The notes beneath the pieces are model-generated. The model saw only the letters and a list, made by a program, of their open reading frames with translations. It ran no database searches and was not told the DNA's origin. Shown here in pieces: positions 27,243 through 36,827 of a DNA stretch of 64,000 nt. The position numbers were made by a program, and so were the translations under genes. Position 1 is the first letter of the stretch, and every line of letters begins with the position of its first letter. Source of the DNA: Flagellimonas maritima (GTDB taxonomy: Bacteria; Bacteroidota; Bacteroidia; Flavobacteriales; Flavobacteriaceae); NCBI RefSeq assembly GCF_003269425.1, contig NZ_CP030104.1, positions 558,001 through 622,000 on the forward strand. Direction: 5' to 3'.

Positions 27243-28076
27243 ATGACCATAAACTGTAGAGGAACTTTAATCGACCTAAGTACCCCAAAAGTCATGGGAA
27301 TCCTTAATCTTACCCCTGATTCTTTTTATGATGGTGGAAAGTATAGCGGGGAGCAAGCTATTCTTGGTCAGGTTGAAAAAATGCTCAATGATGGCGTTAC
27401 TTTTATCGATATAGGTGCCTATAGCTCCAGGCCCGGTGCCAATCATGTACCTGAAGCCGAAGAACTTAAACGATTGCTGCCCATACTGCAATCGATACTC
27501 AAAAATTTCCCTGATGCCTTAATCTCCATAGATACATTTAGGAGCAAAGTTGCTTCGGAAAGCCTACAACTTGGTGCTGCAATCATCAATGATATTTCTG
27601 CTGCAAATCTGGATGTTGAAATGTTGAATGTAATTGCGCAACACCAAGTTCCTTACATAATGATGCATTTAAAGGGTACGCCACAATCCATGCAAAAAAG
27701 AGTGGTTTATGATGATTTGCTAAAAGACCTTTTATTCTTTTTTTCAGAAAAAATAAACAACGCTACGTCAAAAAAAATCAATGATATCATAATTGACCCT
27801 GGATTCGGTTTTGCCAAAACAACGGCACAGAACTACATTCTTTTAAATCACCTAGATCTTTTCCAAACTTTTAAAGTTCCTATTCTAATTGGTCTGAGTA
27901 GAAAATCCATGGTATATAAAATTTTACGGTCAACTCCAAAAGAAGCACTAAACGGAACTACTGCACTACATACGATAGCTTTGTTGAAAGGAGCCAATAT
28001 TTTAAGGGTACACGACGTTAAAGAAGCACACGAGTGCATAAAACTCATAAACGAATTGAAAGCAAACGGTCTGTAA
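27243..28076 (+). CDS. folP: Dihydropteroate synthase
   Basis: The 277-residue TIM-barrel enzyme condenses 6-hydroxymethyl-7,8-dihydropterin pyrophosphate with p-aminobenzoate in folate synthesis. Visible signatures are MGILNLTPDSFYDGG (18-32), FIDIGAYSSRPGA (54-66, with the sulfonamide-loop SSRPGA), ISIDTF, and DPGFGFAKT near residue 185. Length is normal. It overlaps nothing upstream, and its 3' end reaches close to the TTG start of the diadenylate cyclase gene, with which it forms an operon, an arrangement common in Flavobacteriia. Confidence 0.96.
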   Translation: MTINCRGTLIDLSTPKVMGILNLTPDSFYDGGKYSGEQAILGQVEKMLNDGVTFIDIGAYSSRPGANHVPEAEELKRLLPILQSILKNFPDALISIDTFRSKVASESLQLGAAIINDISAANLDVEMLNVIAQHQVPYIMMHLKGTPQSMQKRVVYDDLLKDLLFFFSEKINNATSKKINDIIIDPGFGFAKTTAQNYILLNHLDLFQTFKVPILIGLSRKSMVYKILRSTPKEALNGTTALHTIALLKGANILRVHDVKEAHECIKLINELKANGL

Positions 28077-28120
28077 CTTTTGGTTCTGCTATTTTTGTTA
28101 ATTTTACAAAAACATCGCGG

Positions 28121-28906
28121 TTGGATTTCCTGAATTTTCTTGATTTTAAGATTACAGATGTCATAGACATTGTTCTTGTAGCCGCACTACTCTACTATAT
28201 CTATAAATTGGTCAAAGGCACTGTTGCCATCAATATATTTATTGGTATTGTTATCGTCTGGGCTCTATGGAAACTCACAGAGCTTTTACAGATGGAAATG
28301 ATCAGCAGTATGGTAGGAGGGTTCATGAACATTGGATTGATTGCACTGATTATTGTTTTTCAACAAGAAATAAGAAAGTTTTTGTTAATGGTGGGTTCTA
28401 CCAATTTTGCCTCCAAACGAAATTTTATCCGCCATTTTAAGTTTTTAAGACATGAAGCAATGCCCACGGACACAGATGTTACGGCGATTATTGGGGCATG
28501 CGAGAAAATGGGCGCAACCAAAACTGGAGCCATCATTGTTATTGAACGGGCCAACTCCCTGGATTTTGTAAGATCTTCCGGGGATACCATGAACATTGAA
28601 ATAACCCAGCCCATTATAGAAAGTATTTTTTACAAGAACAGTCCTTTGCATGATGGTGCCGCCATTGTCCAAGATAATTATATAACCGCTACAAGGGTCA
28701 TCTTACCGGTTTCCAATGAAAGGAACATTCCGTTACGTTATGGCCTAAGACATAGAGCAGCGGTTGGTATAACCGAAAAAACTGATGCCATCTGCTTGGT
28801 CGTCAGTGAAGAGACCGGAATAATTTCCTATATAAAGAACGGAGAGTTTGTTCCCTATAAAAATCCTGAGGAACTGATCAATTTTATCAAAAAGGATTTG
28901 GAATAA
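28121..28906 (+). CDS. cdaA: Diadenylate cyclase CdaA
   Basis: This membrane-bound enzyme makes cyclic di-AMP from two ATP. Starting at TTG 28121 it has 262 residues beginning MDFLNFLDFKITDVIDI, the usual CdaA N-terminus; a GTG at 28034 would overlap folP by 43 bases and add 29 non-conserved residues. Three TM helices lie in residues ~12-32, 36-55 and 65-85. The DAC domain shows the catalytic SPLHDGAAIV (DGA at 178-180) and RHRAAVGITE (RHR at 210-212). CdaA proteins control osmolyte uptake and envelope homeostasis through c-di-AMP. The DUF3667 gene follows with no gap. Confidence 0.94.
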   Translation: MDFLNFLDFKITDVIDIVLVAALLYYIYKLVKGTVAINIFIGIVIVWALWKLTELLQMEMISSMVGGFMNIGLIALIIVFQQEIRKFLLMVGSTNFASKRNFIRHFKFLRHEAMPTDTDVTAIIGACEKMGATKTGAIIVIERANSLDFVRSSGDTMNIEITQPIIESIFYKNSPLHDGAAIVQDNYITATRVILPVSNERNIPLRYGLRHRAAVGITEKTDAICLVVSEETGIISYIKNGEFVPYKNPEELINFIKKDLE

Positions 28907-29671
28907 ATGGCCTGTAAGAATTGCAACGAATCCCTACGGACAGATTACAGTTTTTGCCCAAGTTGTGGAGCAAAAGTTATTAAAAAGCGAATATCCCTAA
29001 AAAGTGTCTGGCAAGATTTAAGCTACCAGGTATTTAATTTGGACAATACTTTTTTAAAAACTTTTCGCCATTTATTTTCAAACCCGGATGTCGTGATTGG
29101 ATGTTATATTTCAGGGACCCGTAAAAAATACATGAACCCCGTAAGTTATTTTGCTATTGCGATAACACTCTCGGGACTCTTGTTTTTTATTCTCAGAGAT
29201 GTCTATCACGTTAACCTTACAAAGAGTAGTTTTTCGGACAAGCAAACGGCAAATCTAGATTTTATTTTTGATTATCAAGGTTTACTATCGTATGTCATTA
29301 TGCCTATTTACGCTTTAATGACATGGCTTCTGTTTATTGATAGGAGGAAATTTAATTATACGGAACACTTGGTGGCGAATGCATATATAATTGGGCAAAC
29401 TTCGTTTGTTCAAGTCCTGCTTTGTATTCCTTTATTTGGACTTTTTGATATAACCTATGATATTTTTAATTGGTTGTTTTTAGTGGTCACCATCATATAC
29501 CAATTTTACATTTTTGGAAAATTGCATCAAACGGCATTTTTGAGCACTTTCTTTAGAGCGTTTATTTACTTAATATTATTTATTTTTATAATGATGGCAA
29601 TAGGGATATTAATCATAACAGCTGCGCTATTGGTAGGTTATGTTAATCTCGAGGATTTCGCACCGAAATAG
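28907..29671 (+). CDS. DUF3667 membrane protein with N-terminal zinc ribbon
   Basis: The 254-residue protein opens with a zinc ribbon (CKNC at 3-6 and CPSC at 17-20), then a short amphipathic stretch and about five TM helices. This is the DUF3667 architecture, whose function is unknown. The ATG immediately follows the cdaA stop, so it is co-transcribed with folP-cdaA. Its stop abuts the stop of the convergent ABC exporter gene with no spacer at all, so there is no dedicated terminator between them. Confidence 0.85.
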   Translation: MACKNCNESLRTDYSFCPSCGAKVIKKRISLKSVWQDLSYQVFNLDNTFLKTFRHLFSNPDVVIGCYISGTRKKYMNPVSYFAIAITLSGLLFFILRDVYHVNLTKSSFSDKQTANLDFIFDYQGLLSYVIMPIYALMTWLLFIDRRKFNYTEHLVANAYIIGQTSFVQVLLCIPLFGLFDITYDIFNWLFLVVTIIYQFYIFGKLHQTAFLSTFFRAFIYLILFIFIMMAIGILIITAALLVGYVNLEDFAPK

Positions 29672-31444
29672 CTAAGCAACTTCTTCCGCTAGAAACTGGG
29701 CCTCGTACAAATTACTATAATATCCTCCTTTTTTGAGTAGTTCTTGGTGCGTTCCGGTTTCAACAATTTGCCCGGCATCCATAACCATAATTTTATCTGC
29801 TTTTTTAATGGTTGCCAGACGGTGTGCTATAATGATAGAAGTTCTGCCTTCGGTAACCTTGTCCGTAGCTTGCTGTATCAATTGTTCCGAATAGGTATCG
29901 ACCGAAGAAGTGGCTTCGTCCAAAATTAAAATGCTTGGATTGCTCACATAAGCTCTTAAAAAAGCAATCAGTTGCCGTTGTCCACTGGAGAGCATGGTTC
30001 CGCGTTCTTTTACATTATATTGGTAACCGCCAGGTAAGCTCGAAATAAATTCATGGACGCCGATCTGTTTGGCCGCAGCTTCAATTTCCGCCACAGTGAC
30101 AGATTCTTCACGAAGTGAAATATTATTGGCTATTGAATCTGCAAAGAGAAAGACATCCTGTAATACCACTGCGATATGGGATCGAAGCGATTGTAAAGTG
30201 TAATCACGAATATTGACCCCGTCAATTAAGATATCCCCTGAATCTATTTCATAAAAACGATTCAATAAATTGATTATCGTAGATTTCCCCGCACCTGTTG
30301 CACCTACGATAGCAACTGTTTGCCCCTCTTCGACCTTAAAAGAAATACCATGAAGCACTTCCTCGTCCGCAATATAGCCAAAGTGGACATTTGAAAATTC
30401 AATAGTGCCTTTCACCTTGTCTTTCTCCAAAGTTCCTGTATCCGGAATATGACTCTTAATGTCCAAAATCTTGAACACCCTTCCTGCTGCCACCATTCCC
30501 ATTTGCAATGTATTGAACTTATCGGCAATCTGGCGCAATGGACGAAACAGTAAATCCATCAAGAAGAAAAATGCAAAGATGGAACCTGTATCGTTCAAGG
30601 CTGTGTTCTCAATATTCTGAATCACACCAAAATAAACTACCAAACCAATACCAATGGAATAAGAAATCTCTGCAATAGGGAAAAAGATTGAGTTGTACCA
30701 AACCGTCTTTAACCACGCATTTTGATGTTTCTCATTAATTATCCTGAATTTCTCCTTTTCAATTTCTTCCCTATTGAAAAGCTGAACTATCTTCATACCT
30801 GCCAGACGTTCCTGAACAAACGAATTTAAATTGGAAACCTGTGCCCTAACTTCAATAAAAGCAATTTTCATAGCTTTCTGAAACAAGCGCGTGGCAATCA
30901 AAATAACAGGTAAAATAGCAAAAACGATAAAGGCCAATTTCCAATTGATGAAAATCATCACTGCTGCACCTGAAACCATTTTTAATAAATCTGCAACAAT
31001 TACAAAAAAACCTTGACTAAATATCTCACCGATACGTTGCATGTCTGCTACGGCCCTTGTTACAAGAACCCCAATAGATGAATTATCAAAATAGGTCATT
31101 TTAAAGCCCATCATCTTTTTAAAAAGCTTGATACGGATATCCTTGATTACGGATTCTCCCAAAAGATTGGCATAATAATTAAAGGAAAGTTGACAAATGA
31201 CCTGTCCGAACAGCGCACCCAACATGGCCAAAACCACAATGACCAATTGGTCACTGTCTCTATTTGATAGTGCTTGATTGATGATATCCCTTACCAATAT
31301 AGGCGTTAAAACTGCAAAAGCCGCAGAAAATATGGCAACAATGGCAACTACCCAAAAAATGGTCTTGTATGGTTTTGTATGTGCAAAGACCCTCTTGAAC
31401 AATCCTAGATCAAAAGCTGTTCCGGTTTCATCTTTTTTACTCAT
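29672..31444 (-). CDS. ABC exporter, fused permease and ATPase (MsbA-like)
   Basis: From ATG 31444 (a TTG lies one codon upstream) the 590-residue protein has six TM helices (~25-320) and a C-terminal nucleotide-binding domain. Walker A is GATGAGKST (Lys387), the signature is LSSGQRQLIAFLRA, Walker B is ILILDEATSSVD, and the switch His is in IIIAHRLATI. It is a half-transporter expected to work as a homodimer exporting lipids, drugs or peptides; the substrate cannot be told. It overlaps the truA stop by 8 bases, so the two are translationally coupled. Confidence 0.93.
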   Translation of the reverse strand: MSKKDETGTAFDLGLFKRVFAHTKPYKTIFWVVAIVAIFSAAFAVLTPILVRDIINQALSNRDSDQLVIVVLAMLGALFGQVICQLSFNYYANLLGESVIKDIRIKLFKKMMGFKMTYFDNSSIGVLVTRAVADMQRIGEIFSQGFFVIVADLLKMVSGAAVMIFINWKLAFIVFAILPVILIATRLFQKAMKIAFIEVRAQVSNLNSFVQERLAGMKIVQLFNREEIEKEKFRIINEKHQNAWLKTVWYNSIFFPIAEISYSIGIGLVVYFGVIQNIENTALNDTGSIFAFFFLMDLLFRPLRQIADKFNTLQMGMVAAGRVFKILDIKSHIPDTGTLEKDKVKGTIEFSNVHFGYIADEEVLHGISFKVEEGQTVAIVGATGAGKSTIINLLNRFYEIDSGDILIDGVNIRDYTLQSLRSHIAVVLQDVFLFADSIANNISLREESVTVAEIEAAAKQIGVHEFISSLPGGYQYNVKERGTMLSSGQRQLIAFLRAYVSNPSILILDEATSSVDTYSEQLIQQATDKVTEGRTSIIIAHRLATIKKADKIMVMDAGQIVETGTHQELLKKGGYYSNLYEAQFLAEEVA

Positions 31445-32183
31445 CAAAAAGTTGTTTGGGATATAATATTCCAGTCAAATATAATCCTTTTGCGGGTACA
31501 GAAACTCCAGCTTCTCCCCTATCCTTATTTTTGATAATCGTATTGATATCTTCTGGTTTCATTTTACCAACACCTACATTGAGCAATGTACCTACAATTG
31601 CCCTTACCATATTGCGAAGAAACCTATCTGCAGTAATTGTAAAGACCAGCTTATCTTCTTCTTTGGTCCAAACGGCTCTTTTAATGGAACAATTGAATGT
31701 TCTGACATCGGTATTGGATTTGGAAAAAGATTCAAAATCAGTATGGTCCATCAAAAATGATGCTGATGTATTCATGGCATTAATATCTATCGGCTGTCTC
31801 ACAAAATGGGCAAAATCTGAATAGAACGGGTTTTTTTCCTGAATCACCCAATATTGATATATTCGTTCAATGGCATCAAAACGTGCATGGGCATCTGCTT
31901 TAACGCATTCAATTTCCTTAACGGATATATCTTCGGGAAGAAAAGCGTTAAGTCGATAAATAAGGGCTTCCCTATCCGTAATTGTATCAAAATCAAAATG
32001 GGCGTACATTTCCTTTGCATGAACCCCTGCATCCGTTCTTCCTGCACCGATTATTTCAATTTTTTGGCGCAATAGGGTAGACAGCGCTTTCTCCAGTACT
32101 TCTTGAACTGTAATAGCGTTGGGTTGGTTCTGCCATCCATGGTAAGCTTTTCCGAAATAGGAAAATCGGATAAAATATCTCAA
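31437..32183 (-). CDS. truA: tRNA pseudouridine synthase A
   Basis: The 248-residue enzyme makes pseudouridine at positions 38-40 of tRNA anticodon stem-loops. The catalytic Asp51 sits in GAGRTDAGVHA. Other family motifs are YFGKAYHGWQ at the start and FLRNMVRAIVGTLLNVG near residue 195. The start is TTG 32183, giving MRYFIRFSYFG, the typical N-terminus; no ATG is available upstream close by. The gene is divergent from the phosphoesterase gene and coupled to the ABC exporter downstream. Confidence 0.95.
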   Translation of the reverse strand: MRYFIRFSYFGKAYHGWQNQPNAITVQEVLEKALSTLLRQKIEIIGAGRTDAGVHAKEMYAHFDFDTITDREALIYRLNAFLPEDISVKEIECVKADAHARFDAIERIYQYWVIQEKNPFYSDFAHFVRQPIDINAMNTSASFLMDHTDFESFSKSNTDVRTFNCSIKRAVWTKEEDKLVFTITADRFLRNMVRAIVGTLLNVGVGKMKPEDINTIIKNKDRGEAGVSVPAKGLYLTGILYPKQLFDE

Positions 32184-32271
32184 TTGAATACCTTATTTTT
32201 AGAACGTTAAAGATACTTGAATCCCATCCAACTTAAATTCAATCTACCCTTTTTAGGAAATTTTTAGCCTT

Positions 32272-32766
32272 ATGACCAAAATTCTGTTGCTTTCGGACAC
32301 CCATGGACATATGGATGATACAATATTAAAGTATGCTTCACAAGCAGACGAAATTTGGCATGCAGGGGATATTGGAAGCCTTAGTGTCACAGACCAGTTA
32401 CAAGCAATCAAGCCGCTCCGTGGAGTGTACGGAAATATTGATGACCACATTATTCAAAAAGAGTTTCCTGAAAACAATCGCTTTTTTTGTGAAGATGTTG
32501 ATGTTTGGATAACCCATATAGGCGGGTATCCCACCAAATACAACATTCGTGTAAGAGAAGACATTCAGCGAAAACCACCAAAACTTTTTATCTGCGGCCA
32601 CTCCCATATTTTAAAGGTCATGAACGATAAAAAATTGGGGCTGCTACATATGAATCCTGGGGCATGTGGAAAGCATGGATTCCATCATGTACGTACCATG
32701 TTGCGATTTGTGATAGATGGGGAAAAGATTTCTGATTTAGAAGTAATAGAAATAGGTAAGTCATAA
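32272..32766 (+). CDS. Metallophosphoesterase, YfcE/MJ0936-type
   Basis: The 164-residue protein has the full calcineurin-like metal-site set: DTH (9-11), AGDIG (Asp33), GNID (54-57), THIGG (His82) and GHSH (109-112). It matches the small YfcE/MJ0936 phosphodiesterase family, which hydrolyses phosphodiester model substrates; the cellular substrate is unknown. It is cytoplasmic. Its stop codon shares one base with the ATG of the PqqB-like gene (TAATG), a typical coupled arrangement. Confidence 0.93.
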   Translation: MTKILLLSDTHGHMDDTILKYASQADEIWHAGDIGSLSVTDQLQAIKPLRGVYGNIDDHIIQKEFPENNRFFCEDVDVWITHIGGYPTKYNIRVREDIQRKPPKLFICGHSHILKVMNDKKLGLLHMNPGACGKHGFHHVRTMLRFVIDGEKISDLEVIEIGKS

Positions 32767-33728
32767 TGAAGAAATATTGCATAATTCCTGTTCTTTTAAT
32801 TTTGGCATGTTCCCATAAACCAAAGATTGAAAAAAGCGATGTTTCAAGTCCTATTTTAGACGATGTGAAAGTTTCCTTATATATTTTAGGGACTGTACAA
32901 GATGGTGGAAGCCCACATATAGGTTGTAAAAAAAATTGCTGTTCTTCCCTTTTTGAAAAACCTGATTCCGATCGTAAGGTAGTAAGTCTTGGTATTGTAG
33001 ACCACCAGAATAATAAAACCTATTTATTTGAGGCTACGCCTGATATTACCTCACAATTAAAATTATTGAAGGAATTCTCCAATAAATACAATGAAACCCC
33101 AGATGGTATTTTTTTGACGCATGCCCATATAGGGCACTATACGGGACTAATGTACTTAGGGCGTGAAGCCTTGGGTTCTGAAAGGGTGCCTGTTTACGCC
33201 ATGCCCAAAATGAGGGAATTTCTCAATAATAATGGGCCTTGGAATCAGTTGGTGCAATTGAAAAATATTGTTTTAAAGGAAATAGATCACCAAAAAAACA
33301 TATCGCTTACAAAAAACCTAAGTGTTGCACCATTTTTGGTACCGCATAGGGATGAATACTCAGAAACTGTTGGTTACAAAATAACCGGTCCCACAAAATC
33401 TGTTCTGTTCATTCCGGATATTGATAAATGGTCCAAATGGGAGAAAAATATTATTGAAGAAATAAAGCGCGTGGACTATGCTTTTTTGGATGCCACCTTT
33501 TTTGATGGTGCTGAAATCGATAACAGGGATATCTCTGAAATTCCACATCCATTTATTATCGAAAGCATGAAACTATTCAAGGATTTGCCTGTTGCAGAAA
33601 AGAAGAAAATCCATTTCATCCATTTTAACCATACCAATCCATTACTTGATTTGGACAGCGAGCAATCAAAGGCAGTACTGGAAAAACATTTTAATATTGC
33701 TGCTTTTAAACAAGTTATAACCCTGTAG
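32766..33728 (+). CDS. PqqB-like metallo-beta-lactamase-fold lipoprotein
   Basis: The 320-residue protein has a lipobox (LILAC, Cys15). The mature part resembles PqqB-type MBL-fold proteins: TVQDGGSPHIGC (43-54), a CxxxCC cluster (54-59), THAHIGHYTG (118-127) in place of the usual HxHxDH motif, PHRDEYSETVGYKI, FIPDIDKW and the late HFNHTNPLLD motif. The Asp-to-Gly change in HIGH is also characteristic of PqqB. PqqB has recently been tied to PQQ maturation in other bacteria, but no pqq genes are nearby and this copy is lipid-anchored, so it is more likely a PqqB-like hydrolase of unknown substrate. Confidence 0.82.
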   Translation: MKKYCIIPVLLILACSHKPKIEKSDVSSPILDDVKVSLYILGTVQDGGSPHIGCKKNCCSSLFEKPDSDRKVVSLGIVDHQNNKTYLFEATPDITSQLKLLKEFSNKYNETPDGIFLTHAHIGHYTGLMYLGREALGSERVPVYAMPKMREFLNNNGPWNQLVQLKNIVLKEIDHQKNISLTKNLSVAPFLVPHRDEYSETVGYKITGPTKSVLFIPDIDKWSKWEKNIIEEIKRVDYAFLDATFFDGAEIDNRDISEIPHPFIIESMKLFKDLPVAEKKKIHFIHFNHTNPLLDLDSEQSKAVLEKHFNIAAFKQVITL

Positions 33729-33753
33729 CTATACCATATTAGTTAAAAAAATA

Positions 33754-33780
33754 AAAACCCGGCTCTAGGCCGGGTTTTCT
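33754..33780. terminator. Bidirectional terminator
   Basis: Perfect 10-bp stem aaaacccggc / gccgggtttt (33754-33763 and 33769-33778) with a 5-base loop, lying between the convergent PqqB-like and DUF4293 genes. The A and T flanks allow it to act in both directions. Confidence 0.9.
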
Positions 33781-33807
33781 CGCACTAATACTACTAAGAT
33801 GTTAGGT

Positions 33808-34218
33808 TTAACGCAAACGATCAACAGATTTTACAAGATCTTCATCCTTTTTAATAGCTCTATTGGCCAGAACTAGAAAAACGATAGAAAATACAGGAAT
33901 CAGCATCCCAATACCCTTCTCTGAGACCATGGCCTCTCCAGATAAGCTTAGCGATCGGTAAACGAAAAATCCTAGTAAAAAAAGATTCAATATCATATTC
34001 AATCTGTTCACCACAAATTGATTTTGTCTGTTTTTGTACATAAGAATCGAAATCACTGCAAGAACAGCGGAAACATAGAAGGCTATACTGATCCACAGTT
34101 CGTTCTGGGCAAAAAATTCAATTCCTTTCCCGTCAATCCATAAGTTGAAGAGAAATGGCAATATGCCGGCAACTAAGCCCACAATTACCAAATATAGTGT
34201 CTGAATTCGTTGAATCAT
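33808..34218 (-). CDS. DUF4293 membrane protein
   Basis: The 136-residue protein has four TM helices (about 5-23, 42-62, 70-90, 103-120) and begins MIQRIQTLYLVIVGLVAGIL, the typical DUF4293 start. The family is confined to Bacteroidota and is commonly found divergent from rho, as here; its function is unknown. The ATG at 34218 is a good start. The charged tail after the last helix is probably cytoplasmic. Confidence 0.85.
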   Translation of the reverse strand: MIQRIQTLYLVIVGLVAGILPFLFNLWIDGKGIEFFAQNELWISIAFYVSAVLAVISILMYKNRQNQFVVNRLNMILNLFLLGFFVYRSLSLSGEAMVSEKGIGMLIPVFSIVFLVLANRAIKKDEDLVKSVDRLR

Positions 34219-34409
34219 CGTCCAAATTGATTTCGGAAGGCAAAAATAAGCGTCTTTTCTGTAAATGTCCCCTTATGTTGAAAAATAATTTGTATACTTG
34301 TGTCGTTATTAGCGAAGCACTTACCCAAGGAAATCTATCCTATCGTAGTACCCAAATAACTTTTTACTCCAATTATTACATTATACAAGTCTAACTTATT
34401 TATTATTTA

Positions 34410-36011
34410 ATGTTCGAGATTTCAGATCTAAAAGCTAAAAAGCTTCCTGAGTTACAGGAAATTGCAAAAACCCTTAGTGTTCCCAAATTTAAGACCCTAA
34501 AAAAACTTGATTTGGTATACCAAATTCTGGATGTACAGGCATCCAATCCAAAAGCTGTACAAGAAACAGCAACAACCACCGCTACCGATGAAAACCCTAC
34601 TCCTAAACCCAAGAGAGCAAGAGCACCGCGGCCAAAGAAAGAACAGAATGAAACGGCTACACAAACCAAGGTTGAAGCTAAAGTAGAAACCGAGGTAGCT
34701 GAGAAAAAAGACGTAGCTGAGAAAAGAGAAGATAAACAACCTAAAAAAAGAGAACCGCAAAAACAAAGCGGTCCACAGAAAAATCAGAACACCAATAGAA
34801 GGAACAATCAGCATCAAAGAAGTAGCGGAAACGATAAAAAGAGCAGCAATTTTGATAAAGACTTAAAAAACAGATATAAAGAACCTGAATTTGAGTTTGA
34901 CAGTATCATTGAAAGCGAAGGTGTTCTTGATATTATGCAGGACGGTTACGGCTTTTTACGCTCTTCCGATTACAATTATCTATCTTCTCCAGATGACATT
35001 TATGTTTCCCAATCCCAAATTAGATTATTTGGTCTTAAAACGGGTGATACGGTGCTGGGCAACGTAAGACCGCCTAAAGAAGGTGAGAAATATTTCCCGC
35101 TCATAAAGGTCAGTAAAATAAATGGTCTAGATCCCCAGGTTGTGAGAGACCGTGTTTCATTTGAGCACCTTACTCCATTGTTCCCAAAAGAAAAATTTAA
35201 ATTGGCAGAACGTCAAAGTACGCTGTCAACTCGTATCATGGATTTGTTCTCTCCGATTGGAAAAGGACAGCGTGGAATGATCGTTTCACAGCCCAAAACG
35301 GGTAAGACAATGTTGCTAAAAGATATTGCCAATGCCATTGCGGCCAATCATCCAGAAGTTTATCAGATTATTCTTTTAATCGATGAGCGTCCAGAAGAGG
35401 TCACCGATATGCAACGTAATGTACGGGGCGAGGTTGTTGCCTCTACATTTGATAAAGAAGCTACTGAACATGTTCGGGTGGCCAATATTGTTTTGGAAAA
35501 AGCAAAACGTCTTGTTGAATGTGGCCATGATGTAGTAATCCTTTTGGATTCCATCACTAGATTGGCGAGAGCTTACAACACTGTACAGCCAGCTTCCGGT
35601 AAAGTATTGAGCGGTGGTGTAGATGCCAATGCCCTTCACAAACCAAAACGCTTTTTTGGTGCTGCGAGAAATATTGAAAATGGAGGTTCACTTTCAATTA
35701 TTGCTACTGCTTTGACAGAAACGGGCTCCAAAATGGACGAGGTCATCTTTGAAGAATTTAAAGGTACCGGTAATATGGAACTGCAATTGGATAGAAGAAT
35801 TTCCAATCGTAGAATTTTCCCTGCCATTGATCTTATCTCATCATCAACTCGTAGGGATGATCTTTTGCTTGATGAGACCACTATTCAACGTATGTGGATC
35901 ATGCGTAAGTATTTGGCGGACATGAATCCTGTGGAAGCCATGGAGTTTATGGAACAGCGAATTAAACAAACAAAAAACAACGAAGAATTTTTGTTGACCA
36001 TGAGTCAATAA
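34410..36011 (+). CDS. rho: Transcription termination factor Rho
   Basis: The 533-residue hexameric RNA helicase is longer than E. coli Rho because of a ~110-residue charged insertion (about 45-160, rich in Lys, Glu, Gln, Asn and Arg), typical of Bacteroidota Rho. The N-terminal Rho_N helix bundle is [18 protein letters not shown]. The RNA-binding cold-shock-like domain is at ~171-212 ([20 protein letters not shown]). Walker A is QPKTGKTM (Lys299), Walker B-like [16 protein letters not shown], and the Q-loop/R-loop region [21 protein letters not shown] follows. It terminates transcription at C-rich unstructured RNA. Confidence 0.97.
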   Translation: MFEISDLKAKKLPELQEIAKTLSVPKFKTLKKLDLVYQILDVQASNPKAVQETATTTATDENPTPKPKRARAPRPKKEQNETATQTKVEAKVETEVAEKKDVAEKREDKQPKKREPQKQSGPQKNQNTNRRNNQHQRSSGNDKKSSNFDKDLKNRYKEPEFEFDSIIESEGVLDIMQDGYGFLRSSDYNYLSSPDDIYVSQSQIRLFGLKTGDTVLGNVRPPKEGEKYFPLIKVSKINGLDPQVVRDRVSFEHLTPLFPKEKFKLAERQSTLSTRIMDLFSPIGKGQRGMIVSQPKTGKTMLLKDIANAIAANHPEVYQIILLIDERPEEVTDMQRNVRGEVVASTFDKEATEHVRVANIVLEKAKRLVECGHDVVILLDSITRLARAYNTVQPASGKVLSGGVDANALHKPKRFFGAARNIENGGSLSIIATALTETGSKMDEVIFEEFKGTGNMELQLDRRISNRRIFPAIDLISSSTRRDDLLLDETTIQRMWIMRKYLADMNPVEAMEFMEQRIKQTKNNEEFLLTMSQ

Positions 36012-36048
36012 TTTAAAGATTCAAACTTATTGAACAGTACTGATTTGA

Positions 36049-36079
36049 AACCCTTTGAGTAATGTCAAAGGGTTTTTTT
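36049..36079 (+). terminator. Rho-independent terminator after rho
   Basis: Stem aaccctttga / tcaaagggtt (36049-36058 and 36065-36074), 6-base loop, then a run of T to 36079; 38 bases after the rho stop. Confidence 0.92.
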
Positions 36080-36150
36080 ATACACCATATTACAGAAAAA
36101 ACATATCTTTATTACCGATACCTTTTACTACACACTAAAACACTTACAAC

Positions 36151-36822
36151 ATGAAAAACACCAAAAAAATAGCCTACCCAATATTGGGAGCTATATTCCT
36201 TTTTTTAGGCGCGTGCCAACAAACACCAAAAAAGGAGGACCCCAATCATGAACCGGAACCGACACCACAAAAAGTAAAACCTCCAAAGCAAATTATAACT
36301 TTGGAAGAATCAAAATCACTTTATGACAATTATACCAAGAATCGTGTAGAGCTTATCAGGGATTATGAATTACATGAAAACAAGGATGAAAAATTTAAGC
36401 CTTCCCGATTTATTGCATTTGATTATGACACCATGAAACAATATATGGCCTTTATTGAACAGGAAGCGAATGAGGCAAAGGTAGATATCTCTACAATTCG
36501 TTTTTATTTTGCCAATTACCCCAATGAAGGAAGATTTTCTGATGGACAGAAAGTCGTGCACCCACGCCAAAACTCAATCTTTATGCTCCCGACCATGAAT
36601 GTTAATGGACAAAACTATGGGTTTTACATTGATGCTGACGGTAACGCCAGACGCGTTAAAGATGCTGTCAGTCCAAACGGAATCGGCAATACTTCTAAAA
36701 CTGAAGGAAAATCTTATGCAAGTTTTGGTCCTTCCTTTTCAAATGCCTTTATAGCTCAAGAAGACCAAAGTTTGACTTTGAATCATGGATCATCAGGACC
36801 TCCACCTTCTGGAGATTTTTAG
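36151..36822 (+). CDS. Hypothetical lipoprotein
   Basis: I do not recognise a characterised family. The 223-residue protein has a lipobox (FLGAC, Cys22), a Pro/Lys/Glu-rich linker (~25-50), and a soluble domain with the motif FDYDTMKQYMAFIEQEA (~89-105), IRFYFANYPN and MLPTMNVNG, which recalls small periplasmic proteins of flavobacteria of unknown function. The C-terminus is Gly/Ser/Pro-rich. It is 5 bases from the following membrane-protein gene, and the two form a pair whose members may act together. A TATCTTTA sequence at 36104-36111 is one base off the TAnnTTTG promoter box. Confidence 0.7.
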   Translation: MKNTKKIAYPILGAIFLFLGACQQTPKKEDPNHEPEPTPQKVKPPKQIITLEESKSLYDNYTKNRVELIRDYELHENKDEKFKPSRFIAFDYDTMKQYMAFIEQEANEAKVDISTIRFYFANYPNEGRFSDGQKVVHPRQNSIFMLPTMNVNGQNYGFYIDADGNARRVKDAVSPNGIGNTSKTEGKSYASFGPSFSNAFIAQEDQSLTLNHGSSGPPPSGDF

Positions 36823-36827
36823 ACAAA

